A stretch of 64,000 nt of DNA from contig NZ_JBEWSZ010000001.1 in NCBI RefSeq assembly GCF_040537815.1, forward strand, positions 1,674,001-1,738,000, given 5' to 3'. The notes under the pieces are model-generated. The model had not been told where the DNA came from. It searched no databases and saw nothing but the letters and a program-made list of their open reading frames with translations. Origin of the DNA: Mesorhizobium shangrilense. GTDB lineage: Bacteria; Pseudomonadota; Alphaproteobacteria; Rhizobiales; Rhizobiaceae. Positions within the stretch are counted from its first letter, which is position 1. Every line of letters starts with the position of its first letter. Both the position numbers and the translations under genes were made by a program. Shown here in pieces: positions 54,160-62,665 of the stretch.

Positions 54160-54855
54160 TCAGCTGTTGGCCGAGGGCGCGTCCAGTGCGCGAAGGCCCG
54201 CAATCACGTCCGCTGCTTTGGAGACGACGCCGTAGATGCCGTCCTCGACGGTGACCATATGAACGGCGGCGTCATGGGCGTATTGGTCGCCGCTGGCGCA
54301 GGCATCCTCGATCAGTAGGCACTGATAGTTCCTGTCCGCCGCCTCGCGCATTGTGGTGCTGACGCAAACGTCCGTCGTGCAGCCGCTGAAAAGCAAGTGG
54401 GTAATTCCCCTCGCCCGCAGGACATGATCGAGGTCGGTATGGGTGAAGGCGCCGTTGGCGGTCTTGTCGACGATGACATCGCTGGCGTGGAGGGCGATCT
54501 CCGGGACGATCTCAAATCCGGGCGACGAGCGCAAAAGGACCTGGGTTCCCTCGAGCCCCGTCCGCTTGCGACGCCAGCGTTCGTAAGGCGTCATGTCGGC
54601 CATATCCGCGCGATAGCCCTGCCTGGTGTGCAGGATCAGACAGCCTGCCGCCCGGGCGGTATCGATCAGGGCATTCACCGTCGGCAGGATCGCCCGCAAC
54701 GGCGCGGGGTCATAACCCTTCCTGGCGAAGTAGCCGTCGGAAGACAGGAAGTCGGCCTGAAGGTCGATGACGAGAAGCGCGGTCACCTTGGGGTCGAGAT
54801 TTCCGTCGTAGGGATAGTCGAAAGGCCGCGACCTGATCCACTTTGTTCCTGTCAT
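54160..54855 (-). CDS. Isochorismatase-family cysteine hydrolase
   Basis: The 231-residue enzyme has the family triad D31 (LLVIDLQADF), K131 (VDKTANGAF) and C164 (TTDVCVSTTMREA). Members hydrolyse isochorismate, nicotinamide, biuret, N-carbamoyl or peroxyureidoacrylate amides (RutB-like). As the first gene of an operon with GYD, a solute-binding protein and a permease, it probably breaks down an amide or ureido compound imported by that transporter; this is inference. The divergent LysR gene starts 106 bases away. Confidence 0.88.
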   Translation of the reverse strand: MTGTKWIRSRPFDYPYDGNLDPKVTALLVIDLQADFLSSDGYFARKGYDPAPLRAILPTVNALIDTARAAGCLILHTRQGYRADMADMTPYERWRRKRTGLEGTQVLLRSSPGFEIVPEIALHASDVIVDKTANGAFTHTDLDHVLRARGITHLLFSGCTTDVCVSTTMREAADRNYQCLLIEDACASGDQYAHDAAVHMVTVEDGIYGVVSKAADVIAGLRALDAPSANS

Positions 54856-54890
54856 TGGGGCGCCTCCGCATGTTGCTCGACACTGAGGCT

Positions 54891-54940
54891 AGGACACACC
54901 AATTGTTTTGACAAACCAAATGATTTATACGGTTTGGAAT
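54891..54940. promoter_or_regulatory. Candidate LysR-regulator operator in the divergent promoter
   Basis: The AT-rich gap between the LysR and isochorismatase genes holds an imperfect inverted repeat: CCAAA (54916-54920) and TTTGG (54933-54937) spaced by 12 bases, with AAACC/GGTTT nested in it. Dyads of this type are where LysR regulators normally bind between their gene and a divergent target. Confidence 0.4.
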
Positions 54941-54961
54941 TAGCACAGCTAAACGATCGAG

Positions 54962-55861
54962 ATGAAGCACCCACACGGCCTGGCCTATCTTCGCGTCTTC
55001 GAAGCGGTTGCTCGTGTCGGTTCCGTGCGCGCGGCGGCGATCGAGCTGAATGTTACGCCCGGTGCGGTAAGCCAGCAGCTGCGCAACCTTCAGGACAGCC
55101 TTGGCGTCGCCCTGTTCAGCAGGGACGGACGGCGCCTGCGCCTGACGGAATCTGGAAAGACATTGCAGCGCTCGGCGGCGATAGCTTTTTCCGAGATCGA
55201 CACCTGCGTCGATGAAATTGCTAGGCCTGCCCCATCCGTAGGACCTCGATCTATCACCATTGCCGTACCGCCGGCTCTCGCGGTTTCATGGTTCACGACG
55301 CAGATGTTCGACTTTGCCCAGGTCGCGGGCCTTACTTCCTTCCGAATGATCCCTGCGGTCGATTTCAGCCAGATCGACTGGCGCTCGACCGACATCGCGA
55401 TCGTCTACGGTTCACCACCCTGGAAAGGCTTTTCCTGGAGCCTCATGGCCAATGTCGTCCTGCGACCCGTTTGCAGCCCAAAACTGCTGAACGCCTCGCC
55501 ATCGTTGAGATCGCCACGCGACGTGACGGAACATTGGCTCCTGCATGAGGACGACGGCAGCGAATGGTTGCGGTGGCTGACAGCGGCGAATGTCTCGCAC
55601 GTCACCTCGCGCAATGCATATTTCGGCACCTTGATGATGGCGATAACCGCAGCGCTGGAAGGGCGCGGGCTGGCTCTGGTCAGCGACTTCCTTGCTTCCG
55701 AATACCTCCATTCGGGAAGGCTGGTCAGGCCGTTCGAGACGGCAATCGAGGCATCGCGGAGCTACTATTGCGTCTGCGCCGACAATCGCGCGGCCGATGC
55801 TCAGATCATGCGGATGACGGAGTGGATCATAGACCGATCGAGACTGCCGCAGCGGATCTGA
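54962..55861 (+). CDS. LysR-family transcriptional regulator (GcvA-like)
   Basis: The 299-residue regulator has an N-terminal winged helix-turn-helix (about 5-63, LRVFEAVARVGSVRAAAIELNVTPGAVSQQLRNLQDSLG) and a LysR-substrate domain (about 93-295). It is divergent from the isochorismatase-GYD-transporter operon, 106 bases away, and is very probably its regulator, responding to the imported compound or its product. Confidence 0.92.
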   Translation: MKHPHGLAYLRVFEAVARVGSVRAAAIELNVTPGAVSQQLRNLQDSLGVALFSRDGRRLRLTESGKTLQRSAAIAFSEIDTCVDEIARPAPSVGPRSITIAVPPALAVSWFTTQMFDFAQVAGLTSFRMIPAVDFSQIDWRSTDIAIVYGSPPWKGFSWSLMANVVLRPVCSPKLLNASPSLRSPRDVTEHWLLHEDDGSEWLRWLTAANVSHVTSRNAYFGTLMMAITAALEGRGLALVSDFLASEYLHSGRLVRPFETAIEASRSYYCVCADNRAADAQIMRMTEWIIDRSRLPQRI

Positions 55862-55970
55862 GACGAACGGCGTTCAACACACTTATCGAGCACCAAGGCG
55901 CAATGGCTTGCAGCAACGGAATTTGAGCCCCGGTTCGCCCAATGGCATGAATTGAGAAGAAAAATCAGCA

Positions 55971-56056
55971 TGGTGCGGACGACGGGAATCGAACCCGTAC
56001 GATCAGAGATCGAGGGATTTTAAGTCCCTTGCGTCTACCAATTCCGCCACGTCCGC
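55971..56056 (-). tRNA. tRNA-Leu (UAA anticodon)
   Basis: The minus strand folds as a type II tRNA. The acceptor GCGGACG pairs with CGTCCGC, the anticodon arm is AGGGA-CTTAAAA-TCCCT (anticodon TAA), the variable arm is long (CGATCTCTGATCG), the T arm is ACGGG/CCCGT and CCA is encoded. No copy of its 3' end was seen elsewhere in the window. Confidence 0.95.
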
Positions 56057-56163
56057 ACCCGTTGCTTTTCAAGGCTTCGGGCGGAAACGTCAACCCAATG
56101 TTTTGCAGCCAGTCCTTCGTGTTTTGCAAAACCTGTTCAACGAATATTCCTGGGAGGCGACCT

Positions 56164-56454
56164 GTGACAGACCTCAGCGAATGGAAAGACGCGGCGGCAC
56201 ATAGGAAGCCAACATGGCCGCTGGCCGGCTACGCTCCGGGTAGCTACATGGGCACATGCTCTCGCTGCAAGGAGAACGCCATAGGCCTCGACAAGCGCGC
56301 CCGTCACTGCCTTCCATGCGCGGTCGACGCCATCAAGGAAAGCGAGGAAGCAGCGCGTGCGGAGGTCCGAAGATTGCGGGCCGAGAACGAAATCCTTCGC
56401 GCTGCAATCCTGATCGTCTCATCCCTCCCCGCCTCATCAAATATAGGAGATTGA
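56164..56454 (+). CDS. Small protein with paired CxxC motifs, phage-type
   Basis: The 96-residue protein starts at GTG 56164 after a strong GGGAGGCGA. It has two CxxC pairs (C32/C35 and C49/C52, TCSRCKENAIGLDKRARHCLPC as a whole), which suggest a zinc finger. The C-terminal half is a coiled-coil-like helix (KESEEAARAEVRRLRAENEIL). No family is recognised; the style is typical of small prophage or plasmid genes. The next ORF begins 3 bases later. Confidence 0.65.
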   Translation: MTDLSEWKDAAAHRKPTWPLAGYAPGSYMGTCSRCKENAIGLDKRARHCLPCAVDAIKESEEAARAEVRRLRAENEILRAAILIVSSLPASSNIGD

Positions 56455-56457
56455 GAT

Positions 56458-56661
56458 ATGGCTGAGCGACTGGAAGATGAAGTCTATTCGTATGCGTCGC
56501 TGGCCGAATGGCTTCAGAAAAGCGCGTCCCAAGATTTGGTCATATGTGAAGCGAAGGGCATTGCCATCGAAATTCTGGTTGCCGCACTACCCCTCCCTTG
56601 GGGCTCCAAGAGAAAAGGCCCCGGTGAAGGGGACTTGGGGTGCGCACTAACCCGCGCTTGA
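56458..56661 (+). CDS. Short hypothetical protein, possibly truncated
   Basis: The 67-residue ORF starts at ATG 56458 after AGGAGATTGAG, 3 bases past the previous stop. The first part (MAERLEDEVYSYASLAEWLQKS to IAIEILVAAL) looks like a real protein; the end (LPWGSKRKGPGEGDLGCALTRA) does not, so the gene may have been cut by a rearrangement. No family is recognised. Confidence 0.5.
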   Translation: MAERLEDEVYSYASLAEWLQKSASQDLVICEAKGIAIEILVAALPLPWGSKRKGPGEGDLGCALTRA

Positions 56662-56701
56662 TCGGGGGCTCGCTGAAGGGATAGGGTTGCAACAGGCAGC
56701 G

Positions 56702-56830
56702 TTAGGTTTGAGCGTAAACGAAGCGGCCGTTGGTGAGATCGTAGGCCGACTTGTTGATGATCACCGCGCCCGGCTGAACGGTGGAGTCTACAAGGGTTAC
56801 CCTCCCTTGAAGGGTGACGATGGCAGCGGG
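56702..56830 (-). pseudogene. Antisense coding remnant upstream of the fucosyltransferase
   Basis: On the minus strand a frame ends at TAA 56704-56702 and reads, before it, VDSTVQPGAVIINKSAYDL then TNGRFVYAQT. This looks like the C-terminus of a real protein, perhaps a phage virion protein, but I cannot name it. The open frame continues into the fucosyltransferase gene only by chance. Confidence 0.3.
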
Positions 56831-57706
56831 ATGAAAACAAAGCATCCAGTCGTTGGCATTGAACTGCGCGGCGGCCTGGGCAATCAGCTTTTTCAGTATG
56901 CTGCCGGACTCGCGCTCGCTGATCGACTTGGCGGCGAATTGCGCTGCAGGTCATCAGGCGCGGCACGCTCGATCACACGCCCGCTGGGACTTCGCGAATT
57001 TGGCCTAACGTGGGCCGAGTGCCAGAGCCCGAGGGCTCGCGGGACGTTGCGGGCTCTAGTTCGCTGGTTTGGCGCGGAGGAAAGCAGAGACTTCCGGGGC
57101 TGCGTATTCTTCGAGGAAGAATTTGGCCGCTTTGATGCCAGGTTCAATGACGTAACATCGACATGTTACCTCGACGGCTATTTCCAGTCGTGGCGCTATT
57201 TCGAGGGACGCGAGACTCTTATCCGCAATGCCTTCGATACCGACAAACTCGCGCGCCGGAACGTCGAAGTTGAAGCGGCAATCCGCGAAGCCAATCACCC
57301 GGTCGCGATACATGTGCGCCGTGGCGATTACGCATTAGAGCCAGCGACCATGGCTTTTCATGGTTTGTTGGGCGCGGACTACTACCAGCGAGCCCGTCGC
57401 CTGATCGAAACGGCGGTTGCTGATCCTACATATTTCCTGTTCTCGGACGACCAGGCCGCAGCCGGAGCGGAACTCGGCGACTGGCCGACTATGCCGGCAG
57501 GGGTAAACTCGGCGCACGAGGACTTAAGGTTGATGTCGCTCTGCGAGCACTTCATCATCGCCAACTCCACCTTCAGCTGGTGGGGAGCTTGGCTCGGCAG
57601 AGCACATGGAAAATTGGTCGTCGCACCACAGAACTGGTTCGCTCCGGCCCACGCGCATAAGACAGTGATCGATGATCGGTATCCGCCCGACTGGATCCGC
57701 ACGTGA
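56831..57706 (+). CDS. Family GT11 glycosyltransferase (alpha-1,2-fucosyltransferase-like)
   Basis: The 291-residue enzyme has the GT11 landmarks: GGLGNQLFQYAAGLALA near the start (14-30), the donor motif VAIHVRRGDY in the middle and NSTFSWWGAWL near the C-terminus. GT11 enzymes put fucose on galactose in O-antigens, exopolysaccharides and other glycans. The start at 56831 (MKTKHPVVG) is preferred over 56687. It stands alone without other polysaccharide genes and lies between phage-type remnants and an IS200/IS605 scar, so it was probably gained by transfer. Confidence 0.88.
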   Translation: MKTKHPVVGIELRGGLGNQLFQYAAGLALADRLGGELRCRSSGAARSITRPLGLREFGLTWAECQSPRARGTLRALVRWFGAEESRDFRGCVFFEEEFGRFDARFNDVTSTCYLDGYFQSWRYFEGRETLIRNAFDTDKLARRNVEVEAAIREANHPVAIHVRRGDYALEPATMAFHGLLGADYYQRARRLIETAVADPTYFLFSDDQAAAGAELGDWPTMPAGVNSAHEDLRLMSLCEHFIIANSTFSWWGAWLGRAHGKLVVAPQNWFAPAHAHKTVIDDRYPPDWIRT

Positions 57707-57709
57707 ATG

Positions 57710-58270
57710 CTCCACCGCCTGAAAGGTGGTGGCTTCAGGTTACGGCTTAAAGCCGGATCAGTCCGCCACGAGCGGACAGGGAGCGAACTCACGTGACATT
57801 GAAGTTGTCGTCGGGCTCGGGTGGTGTCTGGTTCCTAATGTACTCAACCCACATCTCGTCGGTCACGTTGCCACTCGTGCAACCCAGTAGCCCCTCGCCC
57901 ACAGGTGCTGGCCCCAGTAGCGCTTGCGCAATATCCCGAACTCGCTCAGCAGCTTGTGCGAACTGCGCCCCTTCAGGTGCTGCACGGTGCGCGATACCGA
58001 CAGGTTCGGCGGGATCGACACAAGCATATGCACATGGTCGCGATTGATCGATCCGGCATGCACAACCATCTCATGCGCCTGCGCTGTCTCGCGCAGCAGT
58101 TCCCGGCACCGTTGCCCAACGTCGCCGCCAAGCACCGCATAGCGGTACTTCGTCACCCAAACCAGATGGTATTTGCAGTCCCAAACCGTGTCGCTGCCAC
58201 GCTTGTACCCTTCCATCTAGCCAGTCTACACCCGAAGCGCCCCGATCCCAGGCCGCCTAAAGGCGTGGGG
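57710..58270 (-). mobile_element. Decayed IS200/IS605-group insertion sequence
   Basis: The element carries only a Y1-transposase gene. Subterminal hairpins bracket it: CCACC/GGTGG at 57712-57729 and GTCCGC/GCGGAC at 57761-57777 on one side, CGCC-TAAA-GGCG at 58254-58265 on the other. Such hairpins are recognised by TnpA. There is no TnpB and, as normal for this group, no target duplication. The ends are approximate. Confidence 0.75.
57789..58216 (-). pseudogene. tnpA: IS200/IS605 TnpA transposase, frameshifted
   Basis: The intact part (58216 to about 57878) has the Y1 HUH motif H61-V-H63 (RDHVHMLVSIPP) and the usual YKRG and KYRYAVL segments. After GYWVA the frame breaks by one missing base near 57878 and stops after 117 residues. 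In the restored frame the sequence continues with TSGNVTDEMWVEYIRNQ to a stop at 57789; the tyrosine of WVEYIRNQ is the catalytic one in this family, so the encoded protein should be inactive. Confidence 0.85.
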
Positions 58271-58275
58271 TTTAC

Positions 58276-58296
58276 AGATCCCCTATCGGGGACTCT
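58276..58296. promoter_or_regulatory. Candidate lux-box-like dyad upstream of luxR
   Basis: AGATCCCC and GGGGACTCT form a near-perfect inverted repeat around TATC, 102 bases before the luxR-type start. Its length is like that of quorum-sensing regulator boxes. It lies next to the IS end, so it could also belong to the IS flank. Confidence 0.3.
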
Positions 58297-58397
58297 AGAA
58301 GCGCCTCATCGTCATCAGATCTGTTATCCGATGGGCAAGCGGTTGATCTCAGGCGATTTCCTGCGACTATTGAAAGTCCGGGCAAGAGGGGCGACAG

Positions 58398-59117
58398 ATG
58401 AGGCAGGCTGCAGGGTTGCGGTTTCTCGATTTTTGCGCGGAAGAGGCCGATGCCGCCAAGGTGATCGAGCGCTTCCTGGAGGTCATCAACCTCTTCGGCT
58501 TCGAGGTGTCCGCTGGCGGCGCATGGGTTGGCGTCGGCGGTACGCGGGTGCATCGCTTCTACTTCAACAATTGGCCGAGTGATTGGCTCGAACTCTATCT
58601 CGCAAATGGCTTTTTCGAGATCGACCCGATCATCATGGAGACGCGCCGGCGCATGGCGCCGTTCCTGTGGAGCGAGATCGGCGATGCGCGCAGCTTCACC
58701 GTCGAAGGCAGGGTGGTGCTGGAGGCGGCCAAGGCCTACGGATGGTCCGAAGTGATGGGCATCCCCATCCATGGGCCGGCAGGCTACCAGGGGCTCGTCT
58801 CCCTGGCGTCGCTGAATTCGGTTTCCATGAGCAAGACAGAACGCGCGCTGCTGCACACGATGGCGCTTGCCGTGCACGACCGCGCGCATGCGTCCATCGG
58901 GCTTGACGAGAGCACGCGTCCCCCGATCCACCTGACACCCCGCGAGGCGGAATGCATGCGCTGGGTCATCGCTGGCAAGACCGACGCGGAGATCGGCATC
59001 ATTCTGGGCATCGCCACCGCCACCGCGCATTACCATGTGGAGCAGGTCAAGAAGAAAGCGGGTACCCGCAGCCGCAGCGAAGCCGTGGCCCTGCTGGTGC
59101 TCGCGGGCACGGTTTAG
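58398..59117 (+). CDS. LuxR-family quorum-sensing regulator (orphan)
   Basis: The 239-residue protein has an autoinducer-binding domain (about 18-165) and a LuxR HTH (about 178-235, LTPREAECMRWVIAGKTDAEIG). The spacing of W63, Y67, D76-P77 and W91 equals that of W57, Y61, D70-P71 and W85 in TraR, which contact the acyl-homoserine lactone. It should therefore bind an AHL or similar ligand. No luxI-type synthase is in the window. The gene follows an IS200 scar and precedes the autotransporter gene on the same strand, 172 bases apart. Confidence 0.9.
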   Translation: MRQAAGLRFLDFCAEEADAAKVIERFLEVINLFGFEVSAGGAWVGVGGTRVHRFYFNNWPSDWLELYLANGFFEIDPIIMETRRRMAPFLWSEIGDARSFTVEGRVVLEAAKAYGWSEVMGIPIHGPAGYQGLVSLASLNSVSMSKTERALLHTMALAVHDRAHASIGLDESTRPPIHLTPREAECMRWVIAGKTDAEIGIILGIATATAHYHVEQVKKKAGTRSRSEAVALLVLAGTV

Positions 59118-59289
59118 AGCCGTACCCGCCCCGCCATCCACGTCTTTTGCTCAAAACTATTCGCCACCACGTCGCGTTCTCCACCCTATCTTTTCAGTTA
59201 GGTGCGCCGCAGCACGATCTGTTTTAGCGTCGTCTCATTGCGGGTCTGAATCGCGCCGGTCAAACGGCCAGAGGCAACGGGGCTTACAG

Positions 59290-62034
59290 TTGAAGAACAG
59301 GATTTGTGACCGCCCTCGCCGGGCGGACGGCAGAGCTTTGCGCCGAGCGGTGTGGCTGGCGACAGCGGCGCTCATGCCCCTGGCAATGTCGGGCGGTGTG
59401 CGCGCAGCCGATGTCAATGTCACCGCCAATGTCGGAACCGGCATCAATCTCGACACTCAAACCGGCAGTACAGCCGAGGTCGAACCGGGCGTCACGGTGA
59501 CCAACATCTCTGGCAGTTCGTCGATCTACGCGACAACAAGCGCGTGGGGACTGACGAACAACGGTTCCATCTCGTCTTCTCTGGCCAATACCGTTTCGCT
59601 TTCCGTCAACGGCTCCTCGGTCACCAATTTCGGCACGATCACCAGCGATGCGAACGGCAACTCCATCTGGATGACCGGCGGCGGCAGCGTCGACAACAAG
59701 GCGGGCGCGACGATCAGTTCGGGTCACAGTGGCATCAGGATCGGCACGGCGGCTGCAGGTCCGGGAACAGTCACCAATGCCGGAACCATCACCCAGACCG
59801 GGACAAGCGGCGATCTTGTCACCCTGCTGTTCGGCGGCACGGTGACCAACCTCGCGGGCGGCACCATCTCGGCCAACAACGGCAGCAACGCGGTGTCGGT
59901 CGGCCAGGGCACGTCGCGAACCGTCATCAACTCCGGCACCATCACGAACACCGGATCGGGCTTCGCGACGGGTGTCCTGGTCCAGGGCGGGGCAAGCACG
60001 GTGACCAACAACGCAACGGGTCATATCAGCGGGACCTTCAATGGCGTCTATGCCAGCGCCAGCGCACCGCTCACCTTGACCAACGACGGCATCATCGAAT
60101 CGACCGGCTCAAGCACGAGCGCCCGCGCGGTGGAAGCGACCGGCGGCGGCACCTTCATAAACACCGGTACCATCCGGTCGGCATCGAGCGACGGGCTCTA
60201 TCTGGGGCGGGCCGGCACCGTGACAAACAGCGGAACGATTTCCGGCGCGGTGCGCGCCATCAACTTCTCCGGCAACTACGCGCGCACTCTCAATCTGGAC
60301 ACCGGCTCGGTGCTGAACGGCGTCGTCCAGGGCGGAACCGGGGTGGACAGTCTTGTGCTGCTCGGCACCGGCACCGAAAGCGCGGCCAGGTTCCTCGCTT
60401 TCGAGACCCTGTCGATGCAGGGCACCGCCTGGACGCTCAATGACGCCGGCACTTTCTCCACCAGTTCAGAGGTTCAATCCGGCACGTTGACTGTCGCGGG
60501 GACACTTACCAGCCCGACGATCACGGTGCGGTCGGCCGGCACGTTGACCGGCAGTGGGACGCTTGTCGGCGCGTTCACGAATTCCGGCACGGTGCGCGTG
60601 TCGTCCGGGGCGCTTACCATCTCCGGCAGCTTCACCAGCCAGGCAGGCTCGACTTTGGCTATGGGTGTTACACCGTCTACCGGCGCAGTGCTTGATGTAA
60701 CCGGCACCGCAACGTTGAACGGCGGCACGGTGGCGGTCTTGGCTGGGTCCGGAACCTATGCGCCGAGCATGACATACACCATCCTGACCGCCAGCGGCGG
60801 GCGTACTGGTGCCTTCGCCGGCACCACCAGCAACTTCGCATTCCTCGACCCGACCCTGACCTACGACGGCAACAACGTCTATCTCACCCTGGTGCGCAAC
60901 AGCATCGACTTCGGCGCCATTGGCGGCACGCCCAACCAGCGCTCGGCCGGCGGCGGCGTCGAATCCCTCGGCTTCAACACCCCGATCTACGAAGCTGTCG
61001 CACTGCTCGACATCAATGGCGCACGCAGCGCATTCGACCAGCTCTCGGGAGAAATTCACGCCTCGATCAAGGGCGGCCTGCTGGATGACAGCCGCTTTGT
61101 CCGAGATGCCATCGTCAATCGTCTTGACGCCGCCTTCGGCGGCATTTCCTCGCCCCCTATTCCGCTCATGGCCTACGGCGAAGGCGGCCCGCAAATGGTT
61201 GCCGCCGACACCGACCGCTTTGCCGTCTGGAGCCAGGGTTTTGGCTCGTGGGGCAGCCATGACAGCGACGGCAACGCCGCCACTCTCGAACGCTCGACCA
61301 CCGGCCTGCTGGTGGGAGCGGATGGCATGGCCGGTGCATGGCGGCTTGGCATGATCGGCGGCTACAGCCGCTCAAGTTTCGATGTCGATGACCGTCGCTC
61401 CTCCGGCGACAGCGACAATTATCATCTCGGCCTTTATGGCGGGACAAACTGGGGTGCGATCGCTTTTCGCGCAGGTGCCGCTTACGCGTGGAACCGCATC
61501 TCGACCTCGCGCTCGGTTTCCTTCGGCGGCTTCGCCGATCAACTGTCGACGGATTACGATGCCGGTACGGCCCAGGCCTATGGCGAGCTCGCCTACAAGG
61601 GCGATGCCGGAGCCTTCGGTTTCGAACCCTTCGTCAATCTTGCCTACGTCAACCTGCACACCGATGGTTTTACCGAAAAGGGCGGCTCGGCGGCGCTGAC
61701 CAGCGAAAGCTCGAGCACCGACACCACCTTCACCACGCTGGGCGTCAGGATCTCCAGCGGATTCACGGTTGGCGGCGTCGAGGCGACGGCGCGTGGCATG
61801 CTTGGCTGGCGGCACGCCTTTGGCGACGTCGCGCCGCTGTCGACCTTCGCCTTCGCAGGCGGCGATACCTTCACCATCGCCGGCGCACCGATTGCCCGGG
61901 ATGCCGCTCTCGTCGAACTTGGCGTCGATGTACAGCTCGCCTCGAATGCCACAATCGGGCTCTCCTATGCAGGGCAATTCGGTGCAGACGTCCATGACAA
62001 CGGCTTCAAGGCCAAGCTTGGCCTGTCGTTCTGA
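59290..62034 (+). CDS. Large autotransporter (type Va) with repetitive passenger
   Basis: The 914-residue protein begins at a TTG (59290, LKNRICDRP read as Met first); the frame opens at 59035. A signal peptide (about 16-40, ending VRAAD) precedes a passenger (about 45-610) of short beta-helix-like repeats such as TNSGTI, NAGTITQTG and NNGSISS. The C-terminal autotransporter beta-barrel (about 640-914) has FGSWGS, GLLVGADG and GYS strands and ends in LGLSF, with C-terminal phenylalanine. It is probably a surface adhesin. It lies downstream of the LuxR-type gene; whether it is controlled by it is unknown. Confidence 0.88.
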   Translation: MKNRICDRPRRADGRALRRAVWLATAALMPLAMSGGVRAADVNVTANVGTGINLDTQTGSTAEVEPGVTVTNISGSSSIYATTSAWGLTNNGSISSSLANTVSLSVNGSSVTNFGTITSDANGNSIWMTGGGSVDNKAGATISSGHSGIRIGTAAAGPGTVTNAGTITQTGTSGDLVTLLFGGTVTNLAGGTISANNGSNAVSVGQGTSRTVINSGTITNTGSGFATGVLVQGGASTVTNNATGHISGTFNGVYASASAPLTLTNDGIIESTGSSTSARAVEATGGGTFINTGTIRSASSDGLYLGRAGTVTNSGTISGAVRAINFSGNYARTLNLDTGSVLNGVVQGGTGVDSLVLLGTGTESAARFLAFETLSMQGTAWTLNDAGTFSTSSEVQSGTLTVAGTLTSPTITVRSAGTLTGSGTLVGAFTNSGTVRVSSGALTISGSFTSQAGSTLAMGVTPSTGAVLDVTGTATLNGGTVAVLAGSGTYAPSMTYTILTASGGRTGAFAGTTSNFAFLDPTLTYDGNNVYLTLVRNSIDFGAIGGTPNQRSAGGGVESLGFNTPIYEAVALLDINGARSAFDQLSGEIHASIKGGLLDDSRFVRDAIVNRLDAAFGGISSPPIPLMAYGEGGPQMVAADTDRFAVWSQGFGSWGSHDSDGNAATLERSTTGLLVGADGMAGAWRLGMIGGYSRSSFDVDDRRSSGDSDNYHLGLYGGTNWGAIAFRAGAAYAWNRISTSRSVSFGGFADQLSTDYDAGTAQAYGELAYKGDAGAFGFEPFVNLAYVNLHTDGFTEKGGSAALTSESSSTDTTFTTLGVRISSGFTVGGVEATARGMLGWRHAFGDVAPLSTFAFAGGDTFTIAGAPIARDAALVELGVDVQLASNATIGLSYAGQFGADVHDNGFKAKLGLSF

Positions 62035-62050
62035 GCGAGAGGTCGGCAGG

Positions 62051-62566
62051 CTACTGCTGTACCAGAGCAAAGGAGTTCGTGAAGTGTTTGACGCTGGCGG
62101 AGTTTTCCTGCCCGCGTGAAGAGGTGCACAATATCTGGTAGACGTGCGTACCGTCCGTCACCACCAGCATCGTGGCAATGAACTTGCCGCCCGGGAGCTC
62201 GATATCGAAGCGGCGGGCGGGATCGGCTCCAACAGCCAATCGCGTCTGCGAGCGCACTTTTCCCGCCTTGGCGACCGTGGTGGCCATGAGATCGAGCACG
62301 GCTTCGGGATCGGATGGAGACGCATAGGTCGTCAGCTCGACGGAGTATGAAAAGCCCTTGGAGGTCAAGTCGGCCTCGACGTGCGGCGCGGGGCCGACGC
62401 GGCTCGGCAACGTATCTCTTTTGACCGTGGGGACGCCGGGGAACTCAATACGATATCCGTCGCCGGACGGTTGAAACGGCTTCCACTTGGTCTGCGTTTC
62501 GGCGGACGCTGTTGTCCCGATGCACGAAAGCGCCGACACAGCCAGGACCAAACAAAAAAGCCTCAT
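62051..62566 (-). CDS. Hypothetical secreted protein
   Basis: The 171-residue protein has a signal peptide (1-22, ending ASAE). The mature part begins KWKPFQPSGDGYRIEFPG and includes VELTTYASPSDPEAVLDLM and RRFDIELPGGKFIATMLVV, with a C-terminal VYQILCTS. It looks like a small periplasmic domain repeated in Hyphomicrobiales; no function is known to me. The start at 62566 (MRLFCLV) or 62575 is possible. It is convergent with the autotransporter, 16 bases between stops. Confidence 0.75.
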   Translation of the reverse strand: MRLFCLVLAVSALSCIGTTASAETQTKWKPFQPSGDGYRIEFPGVPTVKRDTLPSRVGPAPHVEADLTSKGFSYSVELTTYASPSDPEAVLDLMATTVAKAGKVRSQTRLAVGADPARRFDIELPGGKFIATMLVVTDGTHVYQILCTSSRGQENSASVKHFTNSFALVQQ

Positions 62567-62665
62567 CGCTTCCACCTGCCCGTTCGATCTCCAACAGTAG
62601 CAGTGCGGACGCTCGCCTTGTCAAGCGACAGCTAAAATACCTGACTCCGGCTGTCGCTATGCCAG

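Noticed and set aside
55971..56056. tRNA-Leu as an integration site with a direct repeat
   Set aside because: I looked for a second copy of the tRNA 3' end in the window and saw none, and no integrase gene is present.
59450..60700. Short repeated units that might suggest a CRISPR array
   Set aside because: They encode the autotransporter's beta-helix repeats, are in frame, vary in length and lack a constant spacer layout.
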